A stretch of DNA of 64,000 nucleotides from Roseofilum reptotaenium CS-1145 (GTDB lineage Bacteria; Cyanobacteriota; Cyanobacteriia; Cyanobacteriales; Desertifilaceae): positions 124,001 to 188,000 of the forward strand of contig NZ_JAQMUE010000079.1 of NCBI RefSeq assembly GCF_028330985.1, given 5' to 3'. A program made the translations under genes and the position numbers. Positions within the stretch are counted from its first letter, which is position 1. Each line of letters begins with the position of its first letter. This document shows, one piece after another, positions 26,412 through 36,606 of the stretch. The notes beneath the pieces were generated by a model. That model had not been told where the DNA came from. It made no database searches and saw only the letters and a list, made by a program, of their open reading frames with translations.

Positions 26412-27014
26412 TTAACTCGATGGGCGAAGGCGATCGCGAAAATCCATGACTGCATCGAATTGTTCGCTAGGTTTGACATGACTGGCTAAGAGAGATACAT
26501 CTAAGTTGGGGAGAAGCTCACTTTTGGCGATCGCCTCATATCCTGTAGAACGCAAGCGATACAACGAAAACTTCCCCTCTTTCCATTGCCACACTTCCTG
26601 GACTCCCAAACCTTGATAAATCTGCAATTTATCCACCATACCGCTTGTGACGACCACTTCGATCGCTAGATCCGGGAATTCTTTCTTATGATCCAGACAG
26701 TAACACTCATCGGGTTCCAGTCCTCTTTGCGCCATCTCCCTACGAAACGTCGCTGAACCGATAGCATGAAAACGAATCCGCGCTTCTTGAAAGTAGGCTT
26801 CCAAAAGCATTCCAATCATCGTTTTCAGTTCTTCATGCTCTCGTGAAGTCGCCATAATTTCGAGGACTCCTTCTAGGTAACTCAGTCGCAAGTTAGGAAA
26901 ATCATTTCCCAGAGTGGCTAACAAGAGTTCATATTGCCGCCAACTGACTCCTGACAAAACTAGGCGTTGTTCGGCAGTGGGGAGGATAGAAGGAGAGATG
27001 GCAAAAGAACTCAT
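26412..27014 (-). CDS. Uma2 family endonuclease-like protein (DUF820)
   Basis: A 200-residue protein of the Uma2/DUF820 family, a PD-(D/E)xK nuclease fold expanded in cyanobacteria. The N-terminal part has FPNLRLSYLEGVLEIMATS; the catalytic core shows FPDLAIEVVVTSG (Asp and Glu) and VDKLQIYQGLGVQEVWQW with the Lys. ATG 27012-27014 is preferred to TTG six bases upstream. Substrate is unknown; many copies are stand-alone genes and may belong to small mobile cassettes. It converges on ctaB with the terminator between. Confidence 0.82.
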   Translation of the reverse strand: MSSFAISPSILPTAEQRLVLSGVSWRQYELLLATLGNDFPNLRLSYLEGVLEIMATSREHEELKTMIGMLLEAYFQEARIRFHAIGSATFRREMAQRGLEPDECYCLDHKKEFPDLAIEVVVTSGMVDKLQIYQGLGVQEVWQWKEGKFSLYRLRSTGYEAIAKSELLPNLDVSLLASHVKPSEQFDAVMDFRDRLRPSS

Positions 27015-27091
27015 AGGCAATCTCTATTCTTACAAGCGATCGGGTTATACTGCTTTGATATTAACATCTGTTCAGAAAAGCGCGATCGCTC

Positions 27092-28540
27092 TTAATCATG
27101 TAGGATCTCCATTCCCCGCTCGTACAACATTTTTGCATAATCCGTCCAAGTTCCCTGTCCCCAATAGCGAAAACAACTGGTTTCCAGCAGTAGAACATAG
27201 AGCAGCGCCTGTTGATAATCTTCCTGTTGAGTAACGGTTGAATCTTGGGCTACTAAACCCTCATACTTTTGATGAAACAAAGCACTTAAATGATGCATCG
27301 GCTCCAACACATTTTCATACCCTTTTACCCAACTCAGATCGTTTGTCCAAGAGGCTCCATCCAGATGAAAATTGGGGTCATTTTCCTTTAATTGAGTTAA
27401 CACCCCTTGCACTTTCTCTGGAGTCATATCATCCCCCAATTTGTGCCAGATTTTATGTTGCTCTACAGCTTGACAAACGGGATAATCGTCCGGCTTTACT
27501 CCGGCGCTTTCGAGTAATTCTAAATATTCTGTCCCATTTAAGCCAACAACTCCATTACTTTCTTGACCATTGCCTTTAATCTGATGCCATACTGGATTAA
27601 AATCACGGGGATACTCATTCATCATCACGCCCCCATTTTCACCATCGGCAATTTGAGTGATACAACTGGGCAGATCTACATTTCCCAAGGTTCTTCTAGA
27701 GCGCGTTTTCGCTTCATGATACGGTTGCATTTGTGCGACTAACTTCGTATCTGAACCTTGAGTTTTAATCAAAGCAATAATACTGATTTCTTGCCCTTGG
27801 GAATTGCGAGCGATTAAACAATTGGGCACATATTTATCGTCCTGATGCAGAGGGCTGCCATCTAAACGCTCAACTGAATGTTCCTGCACCAATAACCAGC
27901 GATAGCCACATTCTTTTAAGGCTTTAATATATTCATAGAGGGTATCTGGATGGTTGGGAAGATGCATTTCTGGTGGCGAAAATCCCTTAACTTGCTTTAG
28001 AGCTTCTGTACCAAAAATTGCTCTAAATTGATGCTGCCATGCTAGAATATGCAATTTAAGATCGGGAATGGGCGTAGAGGGAACTACGGCATGACTCCAC
28101 ATCGTTCCCAACCATTCTACACAATCAGAATAAGGGGATTTTGTCAAGTTTTTTAGAGAGGCTAGAATATCCTCGCGCCCCATTTGTTGTAATCCCCAAA
28201 GCAGGTTACCGGAATAATCCAACATGATGCGTGGATGACAGCCTTGATTAATCAATTCTGGGATAAATTCTCCCATCCGTTGATAACACCAAGCAAAGGG
28301 AGCTGCATTGTGATTATCTCCTTCTTGGAGATGCTCAAACATATATTGTAAATTGCTGATTAATGCATCATTTTCTCCTGCCGGAATTGTAGGTTGGTGC
28401 ATATGCAGGGCACAAGCAAAGGCAGCACTAATCTGGTTGATATTCCAGGTTTTAGAGCGATAAATGGGGGTTTGTTCTTGGACAATGGCGGTAATTTCTG
28501 CTTCTGAGCCACAGATAGGAGGTAAGGGAGTGGGATTCAT
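27092..28540 (-). CDS. Glycoside hydrolase family 57 protein
   Basis: A 482-residue GH57-like protein. The family start motif is the HMHQP in ACALHMHQPTIPAG near residue 43; later family-like segments are HPRIMLDYSGNLLWGL, TMWSHAVVPSTP, VKGFSPPEMHLP (the GFxxPE region, near residue 185, likely nucleophile area) and MMNEYPRDFNPVW. GH57 enzymes act on alpha-1,4/1,6 glucans such as glycogen. No signal peptide, so it is cytosolic. It stands alone on this strand, divergent from the FAD monooxygenase with 68 bases between. Confidence 0.82.
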   Translation of the reverse strand: MNPTPLPPICGSEAEITAIVQEQTPIYRSKTWNINQISAAFACALHMHQPTIPAGENDALISNLQYMFEHLQEGDNHNAAPFAWCYQRMGEFIPELINQGCHPRIMLDYSGNLLWGLQQMGREDILASLKNLTKSPYSDCVEWLGTMWSHAVVPSTPIPDLKLHILAWQHQFRAIFGTEALKQVKGFSPPEMHLPNHPDTLYEYIKALKECGYRWLLVQEHSVERLDGSPLHQDDKYVPNCLIARNSQGQEISIIALIKTQGSDTKLVAQMQPYHEAKTRSRRTLGNVDLPSCITQIADGENGGVMMNEYPRDFNPVWHQIKGNGQESNGVVGLNGTEYLELLESAGVKPDDYPVCQAVEQHKIWHKLGDDMTPEKVQGVLTQLKENDPNFHLDGASWTNDLSWVKGYENVLEPMHHLSALFHQKYEGLVAQDSTVTQQEDYQQALLYVLLLETSCFRYWGQGTWTDYAKMLYERGMEILHD

Positions 28541-28608
28541 GGGGTTTAGACGGCGATCGGATTGTGATTTACAATTATTTTATTCCTTAAATCTATAGGG
28601 TATCAGTC

Positions 28609-29817
28609 ATGACCCCAAAAGTAATTATTATTGGTGGTGGTATTGGTGGATTAACCTGTGCTATTGCCTGTGTGCAAGCTGGATTAGAGGTAGAACTCTA
28701 TGAAAAACGGACATGGGAAGGCATGGTATCGGGGCCGGGAGGTATTTTTATCCAACGCAATGCCATGAGTGTCTATGAGAAATTGGGCTTGGCTAAAGCA
28801 CTGTATGAAAAAGGGGGGAAAATTAAGAAAGGGGGCTTTAGCAATGCACAAGGAAAGCCTTTATATATTAACTCTCCTGAGTTTGTTAATTGCTCGGATT
28901 TAGGGGTTTGTCTGGGTCGTCCTGTCTTACAGAAACTGTTATATGATGCACTGCCGTCAGGTATTGTGCAAACCAACAAGAAGTTTGTGGAGGTTAAGGA
29001 AAAGGAGGAAAAAATCGAGGTTTGTTTTGAGGATGGGGATACAACCTGGGGTGATGTTTTGGTTGGTGCGGATGGACTCTATTCTCAAGTTCGAGTATCT
29101 TTGAATGCAGACAAGGTACTAGACCCCCCTGTGTATAGTGGGATGCGATGTTGGCGTGGATATTTTAACCCAGAAGGAATTAATTTTAATCCAGAGTATA
29201 CTTGGATGGAATATTGGGGAAAAGGCGATCGCCTCGCTTATTTTACCATAGGCGACGGTCAACGCTCTTTTTATGCCTTTGATAATGTGCCTCTAGAGAG
29301 TCCTAGGAGTCAACCCGGAACCCGAAAGTCGCTCTTGCGCCAACTGTTTAAACACTACAGTTCACCAGTGCCTCAAATTATTGAAGCCCTTGAAGAAACC
29401 GATATTTATGAAGATAACATTTATGACCGTTTACCTCTAACCCCAGTTTGGGGCAAAAATCGAGTTACCTTAATCGGAGATGCTGCCCATCCTGTGCAAC
29501 CGAGTATTGGTCAAGGGGGATGCATGGCCATTGAAGATGCCTATGAATTAGTGTACTCAATTAAAACTTGTGCAGATTTATCCCAACTTGCTCAAACTCT
29601 ACGACAATTTGAGCAATACCGTACACCACGCATTACCCAAGTGTTTGAATCTTCGCGCCAAATCAGTTCTTTGGGTCAATTAGAAAATCCTCTGAGTTGT
29701 CAGGTGCGGAACTGGATTTACCGGTTAACACCGACTTGGTTAGGAGATTTACAGTTTAAGTGGTTGTTTGATTATCAACCTTCTGGGCAATATAGTGCTT
29801 CGCGCGGTAATGGGTAA
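28609..29817 (+). CDS. FAD-dependent monooxygenase
   Basis: A 402-residue flavoprotein of the PHBH/UbiH fold. The dinucleotide motif IIIGGGIGGLTCAI is at residues 6-19, the GD motif VGADGLYSQVR near residue 154, and GDAAHPVQPSIGQGG near residue 290. It resembles zeaxanthin epoxidase and salicylate hydroxylase relatives, so it probably inserts one oxygen into a lipid or aromatic substrate; the exact one is unknown. The last residues SASRGNG come from a dispersed GCTTCGCGC element, meaning the gene's 3' end was rewritten by repeat DNA. Confidence 0.85.
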   Translation: MTPKVIIIGGGIGGLTCAIACVQAGLEVELYEKRTWEGMVSGPGGIFIQRNAMSVYEKLGLAKALYEKGGKIKKGGFSNAQGKPLYINSPEFVNCSDLGVCLGRPVLQKLLYDALPSGIVQTNKKFVEVKEKEEKIEVCFEDGDTTWGDVLVGADGLYSQVRVSLNADKVLDPPVYSGMRCWRGYFNPEGINFNPEYTWMEYWGKGDRLAYFTIGDGQRSFYAFDNVPLESPRSQPGTRKSLLRQLFKHYSSPVPQIIEALEETDIYEDNIYDRLPLTPVWGKNRVTLIGDAAHPVQPSIGQGGCMAIEDAYELVYSIKTCADLSQLAQTLRQFEQYRTPRITQVFESSRQISSLGQLENPLSCQVRNWIYRLTPTWLGDLQFKWLFDYQPSGQYSASRGNG

Positions 29818-30037
29818 TTGGATAGTGGATGTGAAAAAAACTGAAATTATTGCTTTTGAAATGATGAGCAATGGTGGGAGTCGAAGAATCCGAGAATCGA
29901 TGCGGTTACCGGGGTTAGCAATTGGACTGCTGGAAATGGGTTTGGAGCGCGATCGCACTTCCGATAATACCACGGTCGGCACTTGGTTTCTTGCCCAACT
30001 CCAGAACTCAAGCACAACTAATCCTTCTGGAGAGTAA
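29810..30037 (+). pseudogene. Uma2-type C-terminal fragment
   Basis: A short frame encodes about 75 residues including LPGLAIGLLEMGLERDRT and NTTVGTWFLAQLQ. This is the kind of C-terminal tail (LPGL..LLE..L.RSR) seen in Uma2/DUF820 proteins; the nuclease core is absent. It overlaps the end of the monooxygenase by 8 bases and the 3' end of the Crp-family gene by 20 bases. I read it as debris of a lost Uma2 gene. Confidence 0.4.
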
Positions 30038-30647
30038 TATGACGCTCCGGGTCTAGGGTTAACCACTCATCTTGGCGCAGCTCTTTCATTAACCGAGTGA
30101 CGGTTACCCGAGTTGTACCAATGGTTTTGGCTAAATTCTGATGGGTTAACTTCACCGGTAAGCGTATTCCTCGACCGTCTTCGGTGGATTGGCCCATTTC
30201 GTGAGCTAATAATAACAATAATTGTTCTAAGCGCTCTTTTACACGTCGATGACTGACTAAAGCCAGAATTGATTCAGTTTGCCGTAAACGACGACTCAAT
30301 TGCTCCCATAAACTGCTGCATAAGATGGGAGATGTTTCAATTTCGGTCAGGGTAAAGCGCATTAACCCCACATTCGATAGAGCAATAGCTTGATAACTTT
30401 CAATCCGAGTTAAGGGTAAACCAAAGGGCATAGAAGGGACTGCGAAGCCTAATAAGGATTCTTCACCATTGGTCTGAATGGAACTTAAACTCACTACACC
30501 CCGACAGACCACCCAAATATCACTAGAATTGAGGGGAATCATTTGCCCACCAACAAAGTCTACTAAACTCCGACCTTGATAGAGGTCTTCAAGCAGTTCA
30601 CGGAATTGGATTTGAGAATCACGGGTAGGCAGAAGTGAGGAAACCAT
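30018..30647 (-). CDS. Crp/Fnr family transcriptional regulator
   Basis: A 209-residue regulator. Residues 20-120 form a cyclic-nucleotide-type beta barrel (LSSIQTNGEESLLGFAVPSMPFGLPL); the dimer helix with RRLRQTESILALVSHRRV follows; the C-terminal winged helix has LTHQNLAKTIGTTRVTVTRLM near residues 168-188, close to NtcA at the recognition helix. The barrel is unlike that of NtcA and cAMP-binding residues are not evident. It is a paralogue with unknown effector, oriented against the FAD monooxygenase and divergent from the kinase gene. Targets cannot be inferred. Confidence 0.85.
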   Translation of the reverse strand: MVSSLLPTRDSQIQFRELLEDLYQGRSLVDFVGGQMIPLNSSDIWVVCRGVVSLSSIQTNGEESLLGFAVPSMPFGLPLTRIESYQAIALSNVGLMRFTLTEIETSPILCSSLWEQLSRRLRQTESILALVSHRRVKERLEQLLLLLAHEMGQSTEDGRGIRLPVKLTHQNLAKTIGTTRVTVTRLMKELRQDEWLTLDPERHITLQKD

Positions 30648-30876
30648 ACAAAAGTCCTAGTGTATGAGTTAATGTCGGTTCCCTTGCTAGTCTAGGACGT
30701 TACATTCATAAACAGGTAATCTTCAGGTTAAGCTTTGGTTGAGAGGGTGCTAAATGGGAATGGGGGGTTGGGAATGGGCCGTGGTTTTCCCCTTTCTAAT
30801 CAACTCTTTCTTTGGATTACAATCGAACTATCTCACCTTGAAATCCTTTTTAGACAACAGCGACATATCTGAAACT

Positions 30877-32568
30877 ATGGTCAAAACACTGCAAGGAGGA
30901 AAATATACCCTTGATGAAGAGCTGGGTCAAGGTGGGTTTGGATTAACGTTTAAGGCGACCCATCATTATCTGCATCAGATAGTGGTGATTAAAACTTTGA
31001 ATGAGTCGATTCGGAAACAGCCTAATTTTCAGGAGTTTGAGCAGAAGTTTCAGGATGAGGCTCGCCGCTTGGCGTTGTGCGTGCATCCCCATATTGTGCG
31101 GGTGAGCGATTTCTTTACGGAAGATGGGATGCCCTATATGGTGATGGATTATATTCCAGGGCCAACGTTAGCTGAGTTGGTGTATCCCGATCGCCCCTTA
31201 AATGAGGATCTCGCGATTCATTATATCCATCAAATTGGAGCAGCGCTAGAGGTTGTCCATCAGAAGGGTGTGTTGCATCGAGATATTAAGCCCCAAAATA
31301 TTCTGTTGCACGAAGGCACTCAGGACGTGGTGCTGATTGATTTTGGTATTGCCCGAGAATATGAGCAGAATTTAACCCAAACCCATACCAGTTTAGTTTC
31401 AGAAGGCTATGCTCCTATCGAGCAGTATATGCGATCGCAGCGTCGCAGTGCTGCCAGTGATGTTTATGGACTGGCGGCTACCCTGTATACGATACTGACG
31501 GCCAGAATACCCGTGGCTTCTATTTTACGCGATCGCCACCAAATGCCAAGCCCCAGAGACCTCCAACCCCATCTGAGTCCTGCGGTGAACCAAGCGGTGT
31601 TACGGGGCATGGCGCTGAATGCTGAAGACCGACCCCAAACTATTCGGGAATGGCTGGATTTATTGCCCCAAACATCACTTACGGCTATTCCGACTACTCC
31701 TCAAGCCACTACCCCCACCCCTTCATCCACCAGCCAAGCCGCCACTATTGCCCTGGTTCCGCCGTCTGTGCCTCGTCCGAGTACTACAGGTACATCGGGA
31801 ACTGTGAAACCGAGTAGTACGACTGAACCTCGGCCATGGCTTTGGCTGCCGATAGTGATTTTAGTGGCGATCGCTGGTTTAATCGGAGGAGTAACCGCCA
31901 CCCTACAACGGGCTAACCGTCCCTCTGAACCCATTGCGTCCCCCAGTCCCCAACCCTCTCCATCACCCACTCCAACGCCACAAGCTTCTCCATCACCCTC
32001 GCCCACTCCGACACCCAAACCTCCACCCTCGCCCACTCCGACACCAGCACCTTCACCCAAACCCCCACCTAAACCCACGCCCTCGCCCACACCAACACCC
32101 GCACCTGCCCCCGTACCTACCCCCGCACCCGTTCCAACTCCCACCCCCCAACCGACTAAACCCACTCCCCCTCCCGTGGCGAGAGGTTTTCCGCCTGGAA
32201 CCTCAGAAGCACTCGTGCTAGCGGCTCTTGGAGAACCGAGCCAAACAACACCCGGACTCTGGGGAACCAAAGCCATCAGTTATGATTTAGGCAAGATTAA
32301 ATTGGGATATTTACTCGATCCCAATACTGGCACAATTCGACAAACGGAAGTCTCTTTTGACCCAACCATCGATCGATTTATCAGTCGGGTGATGGTTAAT
32401 GGTATGTTAGGCAGTAACGCTCCCCTAGCCGTGATCGATGAATTTGAGCGAGTACACCGAGGTCAAGCCAGATATTATGAATTTTCCCACCAGAACTGGA
32501 GGGGTGTAATTGAACGAGAAAGCAATGACCGTATTTATGTCGCCGTTTGGGACAAGCAGTTGAAATAA
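30877..32568 (+). CDS. Membrane Ser/Thr protein kinase with proline-rich linker
   Basis: A 563-residue Hanks-type kinase. The ATP loop [13 protein letters not shown] is near residue 16, the catalytic loop [13 protein letters not shown] near 135, and IDFGIARE near 157. A single span ([19 protein letters not shown]) near residue 325 follows a Thr/Pro-rich stretch. Beyond it is a roughly 80-residue Pro/Ser/Thr repeat of PSPTPTP type, then a folded extracytoplasmic domain of about 130 residues starting [19 protein letters not shown]. The C-terminal domain could sense the wall or a ligand. Start ATG 30877 puts the kinase domain directly at the N-terminus. Confidence 0.9.
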   Translation: MVKTLQGGKYTLDEELGQGGFGLTFKATHHYLHQIVVIKTLNESIRKQPNFQEFEQKFQDEARRLALCVHPHIVRVSDFFTEDGMPYMVMDYIPGPTLAELVYPDRPLNEDLAIHYIHQIGAALEVVHQKGVLHRDIKPQNILLHEGTQDVVLIDFGIAREYEQNLTQTHTSLVSEGYAPIEQYMRSQRRSAASDVYGLAATLYTILTARIPVASILRDRHQMPSPRDLQPHLSPAVNQAVLRGMALNAEDRPQTIREWLDLLPQTSLTAIPTTPQATTPTPSSTSQAATIALVPPSVPRPSTTGTSGTVKPSSTTEPRPWLWLPIVILVAIAGLIGGVTATLQRANRPSEPIASPSPQPSPSPTPTPQASPSPSPTPTPKPPPSPTPTPAPSPKPPPKPTPSPTPTPAPAPVPTPAPVPTPTPQPTKPTPPPVARGFPPGTSEALVLAALGEPSQTTPGLWGTKAISYDLGKIKLGYLLDPNTGTIRQTEVSFDPTIDRFISRVMVNGMLGSNAPLAVIDEFERVHRGQARYYEFSHQNWRGVIERESNDRIYVAVWDKQLK

Positions 32569-32591
32569 TTAATGGGAATAGGGAATAGGTA

Positions 32592-32969
32592 TTAATTCAA
32601 CAGTCGCTCTAACTCCACGACATAGACCTCCCCTAATTCCTGTCCTTGAATGGGAATACTTTGATAGCGCAATTCTCCCCGTATTTTAACTGAATCACCG
32701 ATCGCCACTGGCTGCGCTTCTGTTGTAGCAACCACCACTACAATCGCCGTATCATCTTCTAACTGATAGGCATAGCCATTGAGCAGGGGAATGAACTTAA
32801 CCACCTGACCTTGAATCTCAACCGTCCCGGAAGCAGTGGGCACTAAGTTCTCAATGGGGGTAATCCCATCAGAGGGTAAACTAAAGGGCAATTCTAGACT
32901 ACATCCCCATAAACTGGCGATCAACACTAGGCTAATCAATCTCCACCTCCTAACCCTTCGCTTGTGCAT
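32592..32969 (-). CDS. Small putative lipoprotein with OB-like domain
   Basis: A 125-residue protein starting at ATG 32967-32969 (MHKRRVRRWRLISLVL). The lipobox SLWGC near residue 22 suggests a lipid anchor. The mature part (GTVEIQGQVVKFIPLLNGYA, DSVKIRGELRYQSIPIQGQE, VYVVELERLL) has the strand pattern of a bacterial OB fold. Ligand unknown. It is convergent with the kinase gene and 140 bases from divergent folD. Confidence 0.6.
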   Translation of the reverse strand: MHKRRVRRWRLISLVLIASLWGCSLELPFSLPSDGITPIENLVPTASGTVEIQGQVVKFIPLLNGYAYQLEDDTAIVVVVATTEAQPVAIGDSVKIRGELRYQSIPIQGQELGEVYVVELERLLN

Positions 32970-33109
32970 GAGAGTATTGTGGACTCTACTCAAAATTACG
33001 TTTTGATTCTAGCGAAAGTTGGCAGGAGGGAATGGGGAAACTCTCACCGTTGGCCATTATCCGTGCTTCGCGCTATAATTCTCTGTCCCTTTCTCAATTG
33101 ATTTTTGGC

Positions 33110-33985
33110 ATGGCAAACGATATCTCACAAATTCTCGATGGTAAAGCAACGGCTCGCACTATCAGAGCAAGGTTAAAAGCTGAAATTGAGTCCTTACAAC
33201 CCCAAATGGGCCGTCCTCCAGGGTTAGCGGTACTCTTGGTGGGAGATGATCCGGCTAGTGCCATCTATGTAAAAAATAAACAAAAAGCGTGCGAGCGCAT
33301 TGGCATTGAGTCTTTTGGTCGCCTGTTCCCCGCTTCCACCGAGCAAGCTGAACTTGAAGAAGTTATTGCAGCGCTTAACGAAGATGAGCGAGTGGATGGT
33401 ATTTTAGTGCAACTCCCCCTACCCAAACATTTAGATGCGGTTGCCCTCTTGCATCGGATTGACCCTCAAAAAGATGTGGATGGACTTCATGCAACCAACT
33501 TGGGAAAATTGGTGCGCTCAGAAACGGGACTGCGCAGTTGCACCCCTGAAGGAGTCATGGCTCTGCTGAAAGAATATAACATTGAGATCTCTGGAAAAAA
33601 TGCCGTTGTGGTCGGACGCAGTATTTTAGTCGGTAAACCGATGGCGTTAATGTTACTCGAAGCCAACGCTACCGTAACGATTGCCCATTCGCGATCGCAA
33701 AATTTATCTGAAATTACCCGCTCTGCTGATATCCTAGTTTCTGCGGTAGGCCGACCCCAGATGATTACCGCTGAATGGGTTAAACCTGGTGCGGTGGTCA
33801 TTGATGTGGGAATTAATCGTATTCCTAGTAATGAGGGCAAAGGGAAATTAGTCGGAGATGTGGATTTTGAATCTGTCAAACCTATCTGTAGCGCCATTAC
33901 CCCTGTTCCTGGTGGGATTGGGCCGATGACCGTGGCCCTATTATTGCAAAATACAGTATGGAGTTACCGTCAAAAGATCGCATAA
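33110..33985 (+). CDS. folD: Methylene-THF dehydrogenase/cyclohydrolase
   Basis: A 291-residue bifunctional cytosolic enzyme of one-carbon folate metabolism. Start ATG 33110 ([15 protein letters not shown]) gives the normal N-terminus; an earlier frame start lies in repeat DNA. Motifs are [14 protein letters not shown] with the active-site Lys near residue 58, [29 protein letters not shown] for NADP and [15 protein letters not shown] at the end. It is 37 bases before crtE and then the DUF212 gene, a block conserved in cyanobacteria. Confidence 0.96.
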   Translation: MANDISQILDGKATARTIRARLKAEIESLQPQMGRPPGLAVLLVGDDPASAIYVKNKQKACERIGIESFGRLFPASTEQAELEEVIAALNEDERVDGILVQLPLPKHLDAVALLHRIDPQKDVDGLHATNLGKLVRSETGLRSCTPEGVMALLKEYNIEISGKNAVVVGRSILVGKPMALMLLEANATVTIAHSRSQNLSEITRSADILVSAVGRPQMITAEWVKPGAVVIDVGINRIPSNEGKGKLVGDVDFESVKPICSAITPVPGGIGPMTVALLLQNTVWSYRQKIA

Positions 33986-34022
33986 ATTTAAAGATCTAAC
34001 CTTAACCCAAATCCCATTCAGA

Positions 34023-34949
34023 ATGGTACGAACAAACGACATGCAATCTCCTCGATCAGCGATCGCCTTTGATTTAAACTCTTATTTAGGCGATCGCAAG
34101 CGCCAAGTAGAAGCTGCCTTAGATCAAGCGCTCCCCCTGCTCTATCCAGAAACCCTCTATGAGTCCATGCGCTACTCCCTCTTAGCTGGAGGTAAACGTC
34201 TACGTCCTGTTCTCTGTCTGGCGAGTTGTGAGCTATCTGGGGGCACCATAGACATGGCAATGCCGACTGCCTGCGCTTTAGAGATGCTGCATACCATGTC
34301 TTTGATCCATGATGATTTACCTGCCATGGACAATGATGATTATCGTCGGGGTAAGCCCACCAACCACAAAGTCTATGGGGAAGACATCGCTATTTTAGCC
34401 GGGGATGGACTGCTAACCTACGCCTTTGAACATATTGCCCGTCAGACTCAAGGAGTGGGGAGCGATCGCTTATTACAGGTCATTATCCAAGTTTCCACTG
34501 CCGTTGGTGCGGCGGGGTTAGTTGGGGGACAAGTGGTCGATCTCGAATCTGAAGGTAAATCGGATGTTGATATCTCCACTTTAAACTATATCCATACCCA
34601 CAAAACCGGCGCATTACTCGAAGCTTCCGTCGTTTCTGGAGCCATGCTTGCGGGGGCATCCTCAGACTTATTAGAGCGTTTAAGTCAATATGCCAAAAAT
34701 ATTGGTCTCGCCTTTCAGATTGTCGATGATATCCTCGATATTACGGCGACTTCTGAAGAACTGGGAAAAACCAGTGGTAAAGATGCCCAAGCCCAAAAAG
34801 CTACCTACCCTAGTCTTTGGGGAATTGAGAAATCCAAACAAGAAAGTAAGTCCTTAATTGAACAAGCAAAAGCTCAGTTAGAGGGGTATGGAGAAGCGGC
34901 GAAACCCCTACTGGCGATCGCGGACTTTATTACTGCCCGAAGTTATTAG
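34023..34949 (+). CDS. crtE: Geranylgeranyl diphosphate synthase
   Basis: A 308-residue trans-prenyl diphosphate synthase that supplies C20 units for carotenoids, chlorophyll phytyl tails and quinones. [12 protein letters not shown] lies near residue 56, the first Asp-rich motif [20 protein letters not shown] near 95, and the second, [12 protein letters not shown], near 235. Residues before the first Asp-rich motif are those of a long-chain (C20) type. A second Met at residue 7 is possible. Same strand as folD and the DUF212 gene, 9 bases before the latter. Confidence 0.94.
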   Translation: MVRTNDMQSPRSAIAFDLNSYLGDRKRQVEAALDQALPLLYPETLYESMRYSLLAGGKRLRPVLCLASCELSGGTIDMAMPTACALEMLHTMSLIHDDLPAMDNDDYRRGKPTNHKVYGEDIAILAGDGLLTYAFEHIARQTQGVGSDRLLQVIIQVSTAVGAAGLVGGQVVDLESEGKSDVDISTLNYIHTHKTGALLEASVVSGAMLAGASSDLLERLSQYAKNIGLAFQIVDDILDITATSEELGKTSGKDAQAQKATYPSLWGIEKSKQESKSLIEQAKAQLEGYGEAAKPLLAIADFITARSY

Positions 34950-34958
34950 AGAAGAGGA

Positions 34959-35417
34959 ATGCAGGTTGTGAATGAGATTCTGGGGAACCGGATATTAATC
35001 ATCGCTTTGATTGCTTGTTTGAGTGCCCAGGCGCTTAAATTAGTCGTTGATTTGATTAAACATCAAAAGCTCAATATTCGAGCTTTAGTCACCACGGGAG
35101 GAATGCCCAGTTCCCATTCTGCCCTGGTATCTGCCTTAGCGACTGGCATTGGTATGACGACGGGATGGTCAAGTCCAGAATTTGCGATCGCCACCATTTT
35201 TGCCATCATTGTTATGTATGATGCCGCAGGGGTTCGCCAAGCCGCCGGTAAACAAGCTCGTATCCTTAATCAAATTATTGATGAGTTATTTCAGGAAAAC
35301 CCAGAATTTAATGAAGACCGTCTCAAAGAACTACTCGGCCATACCCCATTTCAAGTGATTATGGGACTACTGTTAGGCGTAGTCATTGCCTGGTTAGCGT
35401 GTCGTTATACATTCTAA
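34959..35417 (+). CDS. Divergent PAP2 family membrane protein (DUF212)
   Basis: A 152-residue protein of the DUF212/acid PPc-related family. The conserved segments KLVVDLIKHQKLNIRAL, TTGGMPSSHSALVSALATG (with Ser-His as in PAP2 enzymes) and YDAAGVRQAAGKQARILN are all visible, with spans near residues 10-28, 48-68, 75-92 and 130-148. Its fixed place 9 bases behind crtE suggests action on prenyl or lipid phosphates, which is inference. No signal peptide. Confidence 0.85.
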   Translation: MQVVNEILGNRILIIALIACLSAQALKLVVDLIKHQKLNIRALVTTGGMPSSHSALVSALATGIGMTTGWSSPEFAIATIFAIIVMYDAAGVRQAAGKQARILNQIIDELFQENPEFNEDRLKELLGHTPFQVIMGLLLGVVIAWLACRYTF

Positions 35418-35719
35418 TGGAGAATGGGGAATAGGTTATGGTAGCTAGGTTTCAGTATTGAACCGGAGTCCTAACCCACTCTTTCTCTGCTATATAAACC
35501 AATCGTAAAAAGCTCGTTGTTTCATATAGCGATCCTCTAGCAATACGAATAAACCGTTGGTTATCCTTAAAATGCCACCTTCTTCGACCCTCAGTGATAT
35601 TAGCACAGATGCTATAGTTTTTCTCAAATAGATGAGATAAATCTTGAGCCTCCTCTCCCAGGGGAGAGGGGGTTGGGGGAGAGGGCTTATATAGTCCCTT
35701 GGAATAGAGAAAGGCTATA
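35418..35719. other. Gene-free region with a palindromic repeat
   Basis: Contains CCTCTCCC (35652-35659) facing GGGAGAGG (35662-35669), then GGGTTGGGGGAGAGGG. This is a common dispersed cyanobacterial repeat. No coding frame or RNA gene is recognised. It may serve as terminator between the DUF212 gene and the opposing RTX gene. Confidence 0.5.
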
Positions 35720-36484
35720 CTAAGGTATTGAAGGAGAAAAAACGTCAGACCCGATCTGCATTTGAGCTGCTGATATCGAGATGAAATTACTATTGTTTAA
35801 TCCAGAAGAGAAATCGACCAAAATGCCTAAAATTTGCCCCGTTGCTTGAATCCGAATTAAGGTATCATTAGGCATGTTGCCTGCTACATTTTGACTCGTA
35901 TCAAACACTAGAGCAGAAAAGGTTAAACCATCTGTCAGGCCAATGAGATCTTCAGTACTATTCCAATCAGCAATCTGGTCAACTAGGATGGGATTGTCAT
36001 TGGCTTCATCAGTACGGAAAATCAAAGTATCTGCACCTGCCCCACCATTGAGGATATCGATGCCAAGATCGCCAATGAGCAGATCTTGCCCTGCTCCCCC
36101 ATTGAGGATATCGTTACCTTGTCCCCCTCGAAGGCTATCATTGTCCCCATCTCCATTGAGGATATCGTCACCGAGGTCGCCGCGTAAGAGGTCATCGCCG
36201 TCTTGAGCATTGAGAATATCACCATTTTGCCCGCCTATAAGGCGATCGTTTCCTCCACCTCCGTCTAAGATATCATTACCCTGATTGCCTAAAATAACTT
36301 CACTCAAGGATGAGCCAGTCACGATGTCATTACCATCGAGGGCCCAGAGTCCTCCTGGAAAGTTAATGAGAGAGCTGGCACCGGCTGTAGAATTGAGGAC
36401 AATAATATCATCACTATTCGTTGCCAGCAGCCGAGAAATAGGAAAACTCGAGTCCGGAGTTAGAGTGCTATTATTGCTAGACAT
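35720..36484 (-). CDS. RTX-type calcium-binding repeat protein
   Basis: A 254-residue protein with glycine/aspartate nonapeptides (GGxGxDxxx type) between about residues 50 and 155: GNDIVTGS, GNQGNDILDGGGGNDRLIGG, GDDLLRGDLGDDILNG, GAGQDLLIGD, GAGADTLIF. Such repeats fold into a calcium-loaded parallel beta roll outside the cell and are usually exported by type I secretion, with the signal at the C-terminus. No catalytic domain is attached, so it may be structural or a fragment of a larger ancestor. The neighbouring IS begins 122 bases upstream of its start, and its promoter region is therefore cut short. Confidence 0.85.
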   Translation of the reverse strand: MSSNNSTLTPDSSFPISRLLATNSDDIIVLNSTAGASSLINFPGGLWALDGNDIVTGSSLSEVILGNQGNDILDGGGGNDRLIGGQNGDILNAQDGDDLLRGDLGDDILNGDGDNDSLRGGQGNDILNGGAGQDLLIGDLGIDILNGGAGADTLIFRTDEANDNPILVDQIADWNSTEDLIGLTDGLTFSALVFDTSQNVAGNMPNDTLIRIQATGQILGILVDFSSGLNNSNFISISAAQMQIGSDVFSPSIP

Positions 36485-36597
36485 AGTTAGTTAGATTTTT
36501 AGTAGAGGACAAAGAAGTTGAAAAGGATGCAGGGCAAGGGTTAGATGGAAGTTAGTGTAGCCATACTACAATAGATAAAGCGCAATAACAACAGTGT

Positions 36598-36606
36598 GTA
36601 AATCAG
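36598..36606. repeat. IS target-site duplication, left
   Basis: GTAAATCAG directly before the left inverted repeat; an identical copy lies at 37908-37916. Confidence 0.9.

Noticed and set aside
31701-32276. Long antisense frame rich in Gly/Val
   Set aside because: It is the complement of the proline-rich linker of the kinase gene; low-complexity G+C-rich DNA leaves all frames open.
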